NCBI GenBank assembly: GCA_035378955.1
Contig: DAOSUS010000089.1
Span: 1 to 12,467 of the forward strand
Length of the DNA stretch: 12,467 nt
Reading direction: 5' to 3'
Origin: Candidatus Hydrogenedens sp.
GTDB lineage: Bacteria > Hydrogenedentota > Hydrogenedentia > Hydrogenedentales > Hydrogenedentaceae
The first letter of the stretch is position 1. Each line of letters opens with the position of its first letter. Below, piece by piece: positions 1 through 6,699 of this stretch. The translations under genes were made by a program, and so were the position numbers. The notes beneath the pieces were generated by a model, which was not told the DNA's origin, made no database searches, and saw only the letters and a list, made by a program, of their open reading frames with translations.

Positions 1-1454
1 GTACCGTCTTTATCAATTGCTATTCCTTGTTTTGTTAGTTCCCATTTGTAATTTTTTTGTTTTTCAAGGAATTCTTTTTCTGTAAGTGAGAATATGGGGC
101 TTATTTCAATATAAAAATTATCCTTTTGCCCTAAATAAGATTCGATTGCATAACCTGCTTTTTTCAACCATTCCCCCCAAAATTGAGTCATACTTTTTCG
201 TGCAGAAATAACACTATTATCTCCATCGTATTGCTTTATAGGAGTATATTCACCCAGTCTTTGGATTTCCACCGCCACAGGAGGATGGCTTGTGAAACGA
301 AGTGCATCGAATATAAATGTTTCGAACTTGAATCCGTTAGGTTGCTTTGGTTTTATTAATTCTCCATGTTCGTTTATGTAAGGTATTTTCTTAAATGCTT
401 TATGCCAAGGGAAAAGATGTAATTGTTTATAAACCATTTCTACAAAATCTAATGAAATAATATGCATGGCGGGATTCCCTGCAAAAAATTTCATATTTCC
501 CACAGAATCCGTTTCAAGCAATTGAGGATATATATCTAATTCAGAATATTCAATGACCCGGTACACACCATCACACAAACAATGAACCCCTACTGGCTCC
601 CTTAATGAATTTTTCCGAATAATTTTTGATGACATTTCTGCTTTGTTTAAGGTATGATAACCAATAAACCTCGGGTCAGCCACTTTTACTGCCCAATTGT
701 CTACTTGAAAATAACTTAACATTTCTATACCCCGATTTCGGGCATCTTTTAAGATTCCTTTTTCTACAATCGTAGGTATTGTCCCTCCGTGTCCATTTGG
801 ATTCTTTGCAATAGAGTATGGAGAATCCATCATAAATTTTCCCTGTTCGTTGAGACACGGAACCATAGGTTGGACTGCAAAGTAAATATTTTCAGGACTT
901 AACCCAAAAAAATCATGTTCTTTAAAAAAGGATACTGTAGATTTTTCATTTCCTTCACTTACCATGATATACCATGGTAATATGCAATTGTATCTATTTT
1001 GTAGATTAATAATTTTTTCAGCATGATACTGAAATAAAGATTTCTGAGTAATAGGACCCACTGGATAAGTCCCTTTAGGTCCATCAAAACCTAATCGCGT
1101 TCCTTGTCCCCCTGCTACAAGGAATAATCCTACTTTCCCCTTACGCAACATTTCTTCGCCACATTCGTATGCTTCCCTTTCTTGGGGATGTGTATCTTCT
1201 CTCAATGGAATAACATCGACCGGTTTTATTTGAGAGAAAACCTCGGTTTCTGGGGTAGAAAGTATCCACTTTTCTGCTAAATCGTTCATTAACTGAAAAT
1301 CAATTTCCTTTAATTGATTTAACAGGTGTTGTTTCTCCTTATCTTGAAGTTGTTCCCAGAATTGGAAAACATGCTCCTGACCAAATTCGACTGTTTTTTG
1401 ATAAATTTCTTTTTCTACCTCTGTACTGAACAAAGATTTACTCCTTATACTCAT
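1..1454 (-). CDS. UDPGP/UAP1-family uridylyltransferase (UDP-N-acetylhexosamine pyrophosphorylase-like), 3' end cut by window edge
   Basis: The frame is open from an ATG at 1454 to the left edge; 484 codons are visible and the C-terminus lies outside the window. Family members make UDP-sugars (usually UDP-GlcNAc or UDP-GalNAc) from UTP and a sugar 1-phosphate in the cytoplasm. The nucleotide-binding signature GGQGTRLGFDGPKG is at residues 115-128 and a PVGP motif at 131-134. NPNGHGG (218-224), VDNWAVKVADPRFIGYH (251-267) and EPVGV..C.DGVYRVIEYSE (286-305) closely resemble eukaryotic UAP1. FAGNPAMHIISLDF is at 325-338, and a late FIFDALRF..PPVAVEI block (380-397) is also UAP1-like. The family resembles human UAP1 rather than the usual bacterial GlmU. 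The start is 1 nt after the upstream stop and has no strong Shine-Dalgarno, so translational coupling is likely. UDP-glucose or another hexose 1-phosphate is a possible alternative substrate. Last visible gene of a four-gene minus-strand cluster. Confidence 0.9.
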   Translation of the reverse strand, partial: MSIRSKSLFSTEVEKEIYQKTVEFGQEHVFQFWEQLQDKEKQHLLNQLKEIDFQLMNDLAEKWILSTPETEVFSQIKPVDVIPLREDTHPQEREAYECGEEMLRKGKVGLFLVAGGQGTRLGFDGPKGTYPVGPITQKSLFQYHAEKIINLQNRYNCILPWYIMVSEGNEKSTVSFFKEHDFFGLSPENIYFAVQPMVPCLNEQGKFMMDSPYSIAKNPNGHGGTIPTIVEKGILKDARNRGIEMLSYFQVDNWAVKVADPRFIGYHTLNKAEMSSKIIRKNSLREPVGVHCLCDGVYRVIEYSELDIYPQLLETDSVGNMKFFAGNPAMHIISLDFVEMVYKQLHLFPWHKAFKKIPYINEHGELIKPKQPNGFKFETFIFDALRFTSHPPVAVEIQRLGEYTPIKQYDGDNSVISARKSMTQFWGEWLKKAGYAIESYLGQKDNFYIEISPIFSLTEKEFLEKQKNYKWELTKQGIAIDKDG

Positions 1455-1455
1455 A

Positions 1456-1836
1456 CTACCAGTAAGGACTCCATATTTTGCCGTATTTGTTCATTTCTTG
1501 TCGTTGCTTATAATTAGGAAGCAAACCAGGTTTGCATCCTTCTGTTATTTCGTATTTTGAACCACATCCATCGCATATACCATAGTCGAATCCGGGCTGT
1601 TCTAACGGCTCTTCACATTTTGGACAAATAGGTTGAAATCGTTTGTAAACCTCTTCTGGTTTCGGAAATTCCATCCCGCAGCATGGACATTTAACCATGG
1701 GGGAAACCCTTCGCCATGCCCGAGAAAACATGTGGTCTGCATTGCAAATCCGACAATAAACTTGCCTTCCAGGTATAGGTCTTATTTCCTCTTTAGGCGT
1801 TTTCTTGTCTGAACTTCCCCAACCAAATAAAGGCAT
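1456..1836 (-). CDS. Small protein with two zinc ribbons, function unknown
   Basis: A 126-residue protein I cannot assign to a named function. It carries two Cys4-type pairs: C28-x2-C31 with C50/C52/C53, and C71-x2-C74 with C88-x2-C91, plus a lone C101. This arrangement predicts two zinc ribbons (rubredoxin-like knuckles). No signal peptide or membrane segment is visible, so it is probably cytoplasmic. The C-terminus is rich in aromatic and basic residues (KYGKIWSPYW). Translation is supported by AAGGA about 8 nt before the ATG; this site overlaps the stop codon of the upstream DUF1573 gene, 11 nt away. The stop is followed 1 nt later by the start of the UAP1-like gene. Zinc ribbons of this size often bind nucleic acid or serve as protein adaptors, but nothing here decides between these. 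Confidence 0.8.
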   Translation of the reverse strand: MPLFGWGSSDKKTPKEEIRPIPGRQVYCRICNADHMFSRAWRRVSPMVKCPCCGMEFPKPEEVYKRFQPICPKCEEPLEQPGFDYGICDGCGSKYEITEGCKPGLLPNYKQRQEMNKYGKIWSPYW

Positions 1837-1847
1837 TTGTTTTTTCC

Positions 1848-2981
1848 TTAATGAATTGAAGACAGTGTTTTTAATAAAACATGGTCTTGATATTCTATAT
1901 CATTAACTTTAAGGTTTAATTTCAAAACAGCGGATGTTTCCTTTTCAGGTGTTTTAGGTACTACTTCTATTTTAATTCCCGGAGTGTTTGAAATGGAAAC
2001 TTCACGAGCAGTGAAGAAATCAGGGATGATTTCAAAAGAAACAATCTCTATCTTATCGCTTTCAGATTGGGGAGTAATCTCTATGCTTTTTAAGTTAGAT
2101 ATTTCTTTAGATATTTGAGGAAAAACAACAAAAGGCTTTGGGAAGGTTGGATTTATTTTGTAAGGAGCAGTGACAATACCTTTTACTTTTATTGGAACTT
2201 CAGGGAAACGGTCTATATTTGTACTTAAGAAAATTTTCCTGTCAAGTTCACCGGGAGATACATAGGGATTTATCTTAAATGAAATAGTATATTCTACAGG
2301 TTCTTCTGTTTTTGTCTTGGTAATTTCAAAAGTTAAATCGTTATCTGTAATATCCTGAATATCCTTCTCATAAACTTTATTTATTTCAAGAGGTTTGTTC
2401 ATAGACTTCTGTTTAATGTGTAACTTTTGTTCAATAATTTTCCCTTTAGGAAGTGTTCCGAAATCAACAAATTCAGGTTCACAAATAAACTCAGGGTCAA
2501 CTTTAGCAATAACTTTCAATTCAATTACAGGATTTTTGAAATCATTAGAAAATATGGTCAAAGTCTTTTCAGAGGAAAATCCTACAACTCTTGCAGGGTA
2601 AAGAGTAACAATAAAATATCCCTCTCCATTGGGTGGGATTGCATTTTGTCCAATAGGTATTGTGCCTATAGTACAAGCACAAGTGGTTCGTATATCCTTT
2701 AAACTAAGGATGGATTTCCCTCTATTGAATACTTTTACTTTTTTTGTAGTTTCTTTATCGTTTGGAACGGTGCCTAAATCCAGAACCGAACCTGTTTCTA
2801 ATTCTATTATGGCTGTATTATCAGGATTACTTCCAACAGGGGGAAGAGAAGGGTTATAGGGATTTTCTATATCGTTATCTTGGAGGTTTTGGTTTTGAGA
2901 TTTGATGACCAGCCAGAATACAAACAATGAACACAGGAAAACAATACCAAAAATAATATATTGAACTTTTTTAATTCGCAT
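1848..2981 (-). CDS. Membrane-anchored DUF1573 (ASH/HYDIN-like) domain protein
   Basis: A 377-residue protein with a basic N-terminus and one hydrophobic helix (about residues 8-26), followed by a Pro/Asn-rich linker. The rest should be on the outer face of the inner membrane. Residues about 65-162 match DUF1573: LDLGTVPNDKET, a core VFNRGKSILSLKDIRTTCACT (84-104), an IPPNGEG turn, and FSNDFKNPVIEL before the last strand. A second, more diverged Ig-like module starts with FVDFGTLPKG (171-180) and runs to about 270; the remaining 100 residues are beta-rich and may form a third. No lipobox is seen, so the helix is probably an uncleaved anchor. DUF1573 proteins are common in Bacteroidetes and Planctomycetes-like bacteria, and their function is poorly known. 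The start follows the kinase gene stop by 3 nt with only a weak ribosome site, which suggests coupling. Confidence 0.85.
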   Translation of the reverse strand: MRIKKVQYIIFGIVFLCSLFVFWLVIKSQNQNLQDNDIENPYNPSLPPVGSNPDNTAIIELETGSVLDLGTVPNDKETTKKVKVFNRGKSILSLKDIRTTCACTIGTIPIGQNAIPPNGEGYFIVTLYPARVVGFSSEKTLTIFSNDFKNPVIELKVIAKVDPEFICEPEFVDFGTLPKGKIIEQKLHIKQKSMNKPLEINKVYEKDIQDITDNDLTFEITKTKTEEPVEYTISFKINPYVSPGELDRKIFLSTNIDRFPEVPIKVKGIVTAPYKINPTFPKPFVVFPQISKEISNLKSIEITPQSESDKIEIVSFEIIPDFFTAREVSISNTPGIKIEVVPKTPEKETSAVLKLNLKVNDIEYQDHVLLKTLSSIH

Positions 2982-2984
2982 AGT

Positions 2985-4001
2985 TTATTGTCTCGATACT
3001 TTTAATATTACTTTATGTTTTTTCTGGAAAATATCAAGATCGGTATCCAGTTGATTGTAAATATTTTCATTGATAGTAATATCTAATTCCATACCCAATA
3101 AGAGAGCACCAACTACAGGTTCATAAACGGGCATTACGGGGGTTGCTAATGGGCACTCTCTATGTATAACGGTTGTCATGGCATCCTTTAATACAGGACT
3201 AATCCCCTTAAATACACTGCCTGCCATGACCACATCGAAAGGATAGCGAGTCATATCTAATATGCGGGCACATGCATTTACCATTTCTCCTAAATACCTA
3301 CCTCCCCATTCCAAAATATCACAGGCTATACTGTCTCCTTCATAAGCCGCATCAAAAACTAATTTTGCCATAGGTTGTAAATCAAGATAGGTTAAATTAT
3401 GTTTATACATTTTATAGAACAATTCATCTACATCTTTACATCCAGACCGTTCTAAAAATTTATCTACTAATTTCGTATATCCGATAATTTTATCTCTATA
3501 TCTCCATACTGCTTTTAATCCTTCTTGCCCAATACTTGACCCACTCACTTTATCCCCGAAATCTTCACTAATACCCCCAACTCGCGCTTCTTTCCCATCT
3601 TTACTTTTACCTGCACAAACACAGCCGGTTCCACAAGCAATGACAATTCCATAAGGATGTTTGGTCCCTCCACGGAGTCCTGCCATTGAGTCATTGCGAA
3701 AACATCGAGGAATACTTCCAAATATAGGAGTAAAAATTTCTTCTTCTAACATTACATAATCTTCAGGAATATCGGCTCCTGCTATTCCTAATCCAATACC
3801 ATTAATATCGGATAATTTTAATCCGGCTTCTTCTAATGCCGACGAAACTGCTTTCTGGATTTCTTGTTTTGCCGGTTCAATTCCGTATGCTTCATAATTT
3901 CCAGCTCCAGCTTGTCCAAAACCAAGGATTCTTCCAGATTCGTTCCCAATGAGGACAAAGGTTTTAGTGCCTCCTGCATCAATTCCTAAATAATACCGCA
4001 T
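2985..4001 (-). CDS. BadF/BadG/BcrA-family kinase, N-acetylglucosamine/glucosamine kinase-like
   Basis: An ASKHA-fold ATPase of 338 residues, the usual length for bacterial GlcNAc/glucosamine kinases of this family. The phosphate-1 motif GIDAGGTKT is at residues 6-14, the pair ND (catalytic Asp region) at 103-104, the phosphate-2 motif ACGTGCV at 122-128, and GDKVSGSSIG (149-158) replaces the more usual GDEGSG. It should phosphorylate an amino sugar with ATP in the cytoplasm; the exact sugar cannot be read from the sequence. An in-frame ATG at 4016 would add five residues (MKGLA), but it lacks a ribosome site. The ATG at 4001 has AAAGGG at about 7 nt and places the P-loop where the family expects it, so I chose 4001. 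It is the first gene of the cluster, 3 nt before the DUF1573 gene. With the downstream UAP1-like enzyme it suggests amino-sugar salvage; a mutase would still be needed between the two steps. Confidence 0.85.
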   Translation of the reverse strand: MRYYLGIDAGGTKTFVLIGNESGRILGFGQAGAGNYEAYGIEPAKQEIQKAVSSALEEAGLKLSDINGIGLGIAGADIPEDYVMLEEEIFTPIFGSIPRCFRNDSMAGLRGGTKHPYGIVIACGTGCVCAGKSKDGKEARVGGISEDFGDKVSGSSIGQEGLKAVWRYRDKIIGYTKLVDKFLERSGCKDVDELFYKMYKHNLTYLDLQPMAKLVFDAAYEGDSIACDILEWGGRYLGEMVNACARILDMTRYPFDVVMAGSVFKGISPVLKDAMTTVIHRECPLATPVMPVYEPVVGALLLGMELDITINENIYNQLDTDLDIFQKKHKVILKVSRQ

Positions 4002-4037
4002 TGCTAACCCTTTCATATTTTTTTGGATATATAAGAA

Positions 4038-4068
4038 ACGCGCAGATACTTACTCTTTACCTGCGCGT
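4038..4068 (-). terminator. Hairpin between cpoB and the kinase gene, probable intrinsic terminator
   Basis: ACGCGCAG at 4038-4045 and CTGCGCGT at 4061-4068 are perfect inverted arms. G-U, U-A and A-U pairs extend the stem inward to 11 bp and leave a 9-nt loop. Read on the minus strand, the stem is followed by TTCTTATAT, a modest U-rich tail. It sits between two same-strand genes and would end the pal-cpoB transcript. An operator or attenuator for the kinase cluster is an alternative, since the tail is not a strong U-run. Confidence 0.5.
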
Positions 4069-4107
4069 ATATATTTTCACTTTTATATCTTAAAAATTCA
4101 ATTCGTG

Positions 4108-5070
4108 TTATCGATTAGAAAGATTTTGCAGTTTTTCTAAGTCCGATTTTGCCTGTTCTGCGGCAGCGGATAATGGATATTTGTCAATCAACTCTTTTAA
4201 TATTTGAATTGCTCTATCATTTTGACCTAACCTTGAATAGGCTACTGCTTGATTCTGTAACGCAGTGGGTATTTTTTGATGATTGGGATAATTATTCTTC
4301 AAGACATCAAATTCCTGAATAGCTTCCTGATATTTGTTTAAATTCATCAGGGATTTTGCTTTCCAGAATATTGCGTTAGGAGTTGTTTCCTGTGTCGGAA
4401 ACATTTTGATGTGTTTATCAAACCGAACAAATGCTTCCTCATATTTCTCATTGGCAAACAATTTTTGAGCCTCATTGTAATCCTCTTTAGGGTCAATTGT
4501 AGTTGTTGCTTGTTCTGCAGGAGGTTCTGCTATGGTTTGAGGTTGCGTTGTAGTAACAGGTGGATTAGGTGCCTCTGTTTTTGGAGCAGGTGCTCCTGTT
4601 TTTGGAGCAGATGCTGTCGTTTGCGTGGGTACTGTTGGAGCCGAAGGAGGAACTTGTATAGGAGGGGCTTGGGCTGAACTGGGTGGCAAAATTTCTACAT
4701 TACCCATTGCTTCTTTGGGGGCTCCTGAAGTAGACGGTTGAGCAGAAACTCCACCTACAGATAAATTCAGATGGCGATATAATGTAGTTTTTAACTCGTT
4801 TAAATCTTTACTTAATTGGGATATTTTTACCTGGTTTTCTTCAATCACAGACTGTAAAGATTTCATAGTCTGCTCATTCTCTTGAAGTTTAACCGAGAGA
4901 TCTGCAAAAGTCGTATTTATCCCATCAAAACCTTTATCTAATTTTGTAACACGGCGGTGCATATCATATATAACGGTTTCTACTTGTTTGCCACCTGTAG
5001 TTCCACATGAAGTAGCTAAAAAAATAAATAAACATACAAGCCCAAAAGATATGCACCGCACTATGTTCAT
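4108..5070 (-). CDS. cpoB: CpoB/YbgF-like lipoprotein (Tol-Pal-associated, coiled coil plus TPR)
   Basis: A 320-residue protein with an N-terminal signal peptide and lipobox LATSC, so Cys22 is the likely acylated residue. A heptad-like coiled-coil segment spans about residues 35-98 (KLQENEQTMKSLQSVIEENQ). A Pro/Ala/Thr-rich linker covers about 110-192. Three tetratricopeptide-like repeats typical of the YbgF/CpoB C-terminus occupy about 195-315 (EDYNEAQKLFANEKYEEAF, NAIFWKAKSLMNLNKYQEA, TALQNQAVAYSRLGQNDRA). In E. coli CpoB is periplasmic and links outer-membrane constriction by Tol-Pal with septal peptidoglycan synthesis; here it would be lipid-anchored, which is common outside Proteobacteria. 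AGGAG lies about 7 nt before the ATG. It follows pal by 63 nt on the same strand, which strongly supports the assignment. The linker contains a short tandem duplication. Confidence 0.85.
   Translation of the reverse strand: MNIVRCISFGLVCLFIFLATSCGTTGGKQVETVIYDMHRRVTKLDKGFDGINTTFADLSVKLQENEQTMKSLQSVIEENQVKISQLSKDLNELKTTLYRHLNLSVGGVSAQPSTSGAPKEAMGNVEILPPSSAQAPPIQVPPSAPTVPTQTTASAPKTGAPAPKTEAPNPPVTTTQPQTIAEPPAEQATTTIDPKEDYNEAQKLFANEKYEEAFVRFDKHIKMFPTQETTPNAIFWKAKSLMNLNKYQEAIQEFDVLKNNYPNHQKIPTALQNQAVAYSRLGQNDRAIQILKELIDKYPLSAAAEQAKSDLEKLQNLSNR
4575..4616. repeat. Two 21-bp tandem repeats in the cpoB linker
   Basis: The 15-base block CTGTTTTTGGAGCAG occurs at 4575-4589 and again at 4596-4610, giving a 21-bp period over two near-identical units. 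In the protein it appears as APKTGAP followed by APKTEAP (residues 155-168) within the Pro/Ala-rich linker. It keeps frame and probably arose by slippage; the linker length may vary between strains. Confidence 0.75.
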
Positions 5071-5133
5071 ATTCTTATCTCCTAAATAATTTGAATAATA
5101 TCTTATTGTAATCTTTACCCAATTATAAAACTT

Positions 5134-5661
5134 TTACTGGGCACGATTAAACTCTACACGACGATTTTTTGCCCATGCAGCCTCATTATGTCCTGGGTCT
5201 GCGGGGAATTCTTCACCGTAGCTAATAGTAACTAACCGTTCTCCCGGTATCCCTAACTTAATAAGATAATCACGAACTGCAAGGGCTCTTCTTTCACCTA
5301 ATGCAAGGTTATATTCTTGTGTTCCGCGTTCATCGCAATGACCCGCCAACTGAATTATAACGCCCGGTACTTGTTTAATTTTCTCTGCATTTTTTTGCAG
5401 GGTTGCTATCGCATCCGGACGAAGGGACGAACTATCATAATCAAAATATACTGTTTCTAATCCGTATTTACTACCGGGAGTAAATAATAATTTTTCCAAA
5501 TCTAATTCTGGTTGTCCTTCGCCACTCGGTTTTTCTGTTGATGTTGTTCCAATACCTGTGTCAATTGGAGCACCTTTTTTATGTTTACAGGCGGTGCCCG
5601 TTAGGACTAATGATACTAAAACAATGGCTAATACTGTGAAATACAAATTCTTTTTAAACAT
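5134..5661 (-). CDS. pal: Peptidoglycan-associated lipoprotein Pal (OmpA C-terminal domain)
   Basis: A 175-residue lipoprotein. The signal peptide ends in lipobox LTGTAC, with Cys25 as the acylation site. After a short low-complexity spacer, the OmpA/MotB-like peptidoglycan-binding domain runs from about residue 69 to 173. It contains VYFDYDSSSLRP (71-82), AGHCDERGTQEYNLALGERRA (106-126), ISYGEEFP (146-153) and NRRVEF (166-171). Asp110 and Arg168 correspond to the residues that contact the diaminopimelate peptide in the family. Pal tethers the outer membrane to peptidoglycan and works with TolB at division. An excellent AGAGGAGG ribosome site lies about 8 nt before the ATG. Length and motifs are complete. 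No tolQ, tolR, tolA or tolB is in the window. Confidence 0.95.
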   Translation of the reverse strand: MFKKNLYFTVLAIVLVSLVLTGTACKHKKGAPIDTGIGTTSTEKPSGEGQPELDLEKLLFTPGSKYGLETVYFDYDSSSLRPDAIATLQKNAEKIKQVPGVIIQLAGHCDERGTQEYNLALGERRALAVRDYLIKLGIPGERLVTISYGEEFPADPGHNEAAWAKNRRVEFNRAQ

Positions 5662-5766
5662 TGAAGAACCTCCTCTTGTAAAGAGTTAAAGTTTAATTTT
5701 AAGTTTATTTTGTTGTGTTACTAATTGTTGCCTGCTTGATAGGTAGGCTTCCAGAAAGGTAAATCT

Positions 5767-5796
5767 ATTATAAATCATTTTAACCAGGAAAAACAA
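5767..5796 (-). promoter_or_regulatory. Probable promoter of pal-cpoB
   Basis: On the minus strand, TTGTTT (5796-5791) and a perfect TATAAT (5772-5767) are separated by 18 nt. Transcription would start near 5760, leaving a leader of about 100 nt before pal. The DNA is AT-rich, which makes chance matches common, but the exact -10 box and the position favour this site. Confidence 0.5.
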
Positions 5797-5853
5797 GTTA
5801 ACTATAAATTATAATTACAATACAAATAAAAAAGTTTCAAAAATATTTACTTT

Positions 5854-5883
5854 TTGTAATAGTTTTTTTGATTGCAGTAATAT
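5854..5883 (+). promoter_or_regulatory. Possible promoter of sufCB
   Basis: TTGTAA at 5854-5859 and TAATAT at 5878-5883 are spaced by 18 nt, about 50 nt before the sufC start. The match is moderate and the surroundings are AT-rich, so this is tentative. The 273-nt divergent gap between pal and sufC (5662-5934) should hold promoters for both directions. I see no IscR-like or other recognisable operator in it. Confidence 0.3.
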
Positions 5884-5934
5884 AAGTGATTTGAAGTCCT
5901 GTTATTTTAAATTTGTAACTATAGGTGAAATGAA

Positions 5935-6681
5935 ATGGACAACATAATATTGACAATTGATGATTTGAATTTATCTGTTCAAAATAAAAAGATTTTGAGA
6001 GGAATAAAAATGGAAATATGGGCAGGACATATCCATGCCATTATAGGTCCAAACGGTGCAGGAAAATCTACATTGGTTTCTACTGTTATGGGTTTACCGG
6101 GATATAAACCTGAACAAGGGAAAATTTGCTTTTTAGGAGAAGATATTACGAACTTGCCTGTATTTGATAGAGCACAGCGCGGACTTACTTTAGCATGGCA
6201 AGAACCCGCACGATTTGAAGGACTTTCTGTAGAAAAATTTATTTTAACAGGAGCCAAAAATAAATGTCATAAAAGAGCAGAAGAAGTTTTAGAAATGGTA
6301 GGTCTTGACCCACATAAATACCTAAACAGGGCTGTAGATAAAACTTTGAGTGGTGGAGAGAGAAAACGCATCGAATTGGCTTCCATCATTGCTATGGAAC
6401 CCAAATTAATCTTGTTAGATGAACCGGATTCCGGGATTGATATTGATGCGTTAGAAAAAATATTTTCTCTATTGAAGAAATTAAAACAAGATGGGATTAC
6501 CATTGTCGCTATAACACATAGTCTCGCTGTTCTTAATCAAGCAGACCATGCTTTTTTGATGTGTTGTGGAAAAATTTTGGATAAAGGAGATATAAACCGA
6601 ATAGCCTCCTATTTCCAGAACAAATGTATCCCATGTAATCATGATAGATTCATAACTTCAACAATGGAAACAGCACCATAA
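5935..6681 (+). CDS. sufC: Fe-S cluster assembly ATPase SufC
   Basis: An ABC-type ATPase of 248 residues, the usual SufC size, with no membrane segments. Walker A GPNGAGKST is at residues 38-46 and the Q-loop at Q89 (AWQEPARFEG). The signature LSGGE is at 138-142, Walker B LILLDEPDSGID at 158-169 with catalytic Glu163, and the switch His at H195. LSGGERKRIE and LDEPDSGID are the typical SufC forms that separate it from transport ATPases. It would power conformational change of the SufB-type scaffold encoded 18 nt downstream. The start has AGGTG about 7 nt upstream; a nearby ATG at 5930 is out of frame. The last 20 residues include CIPCNHD, a small extension whose two cysteines may bind metal or may be incidental. 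Confidence 0.93.
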   Translation: MDNIILTIDDLNLSVQNKKILRGIKMEIWAGHIHAIIGPNGAGKSTLVSTVMGLPGYKPEQGKICFLGEDITNLPVFDRAQRGLTLAWQEPARFEGLSVEKFILTGAKNKCHKRAEEVLEMVGLDPHKYLNRAVDKTLSGGERKRIELASIIAMEPKLILLDEPDSGIDIDALEKIFSLLKKLKQDGITIVAITHSLAVLNQADHAFLMCCGKILDKGDINRIASYFQNKCIPCNHDRFITSTMETAP

Positions 6682-6699
6682 ATTAAAAAAGGAAATGGA

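Noticed and set aside
676..858. Minus-strand 60-codon open frame
   Set aside because: It lies in another frame inside the UAP1-like gene, whose long frame carries all the recognisable motifs.
1326..1517. Plus-strand 63-codon open frame with hydrophobic residues
   Set aside because: Antisense to the start of the UAP1-like gene and the end of the zinc-ribbon gene; the hydrophobicity comes from the complement of Lys/Glu-rich codons.
2395..2859. Several overlapping plus-strand open frames
   Set aside because: All are antisense to the DUF1573 gene and have no ribosome sites.
5730..5750. GCCT…AGGC inverted arms in the pal leader, considered as a hairpin
   Set aside because: Only 4 bp of pairing with an 11-nt loop; too weak to call.
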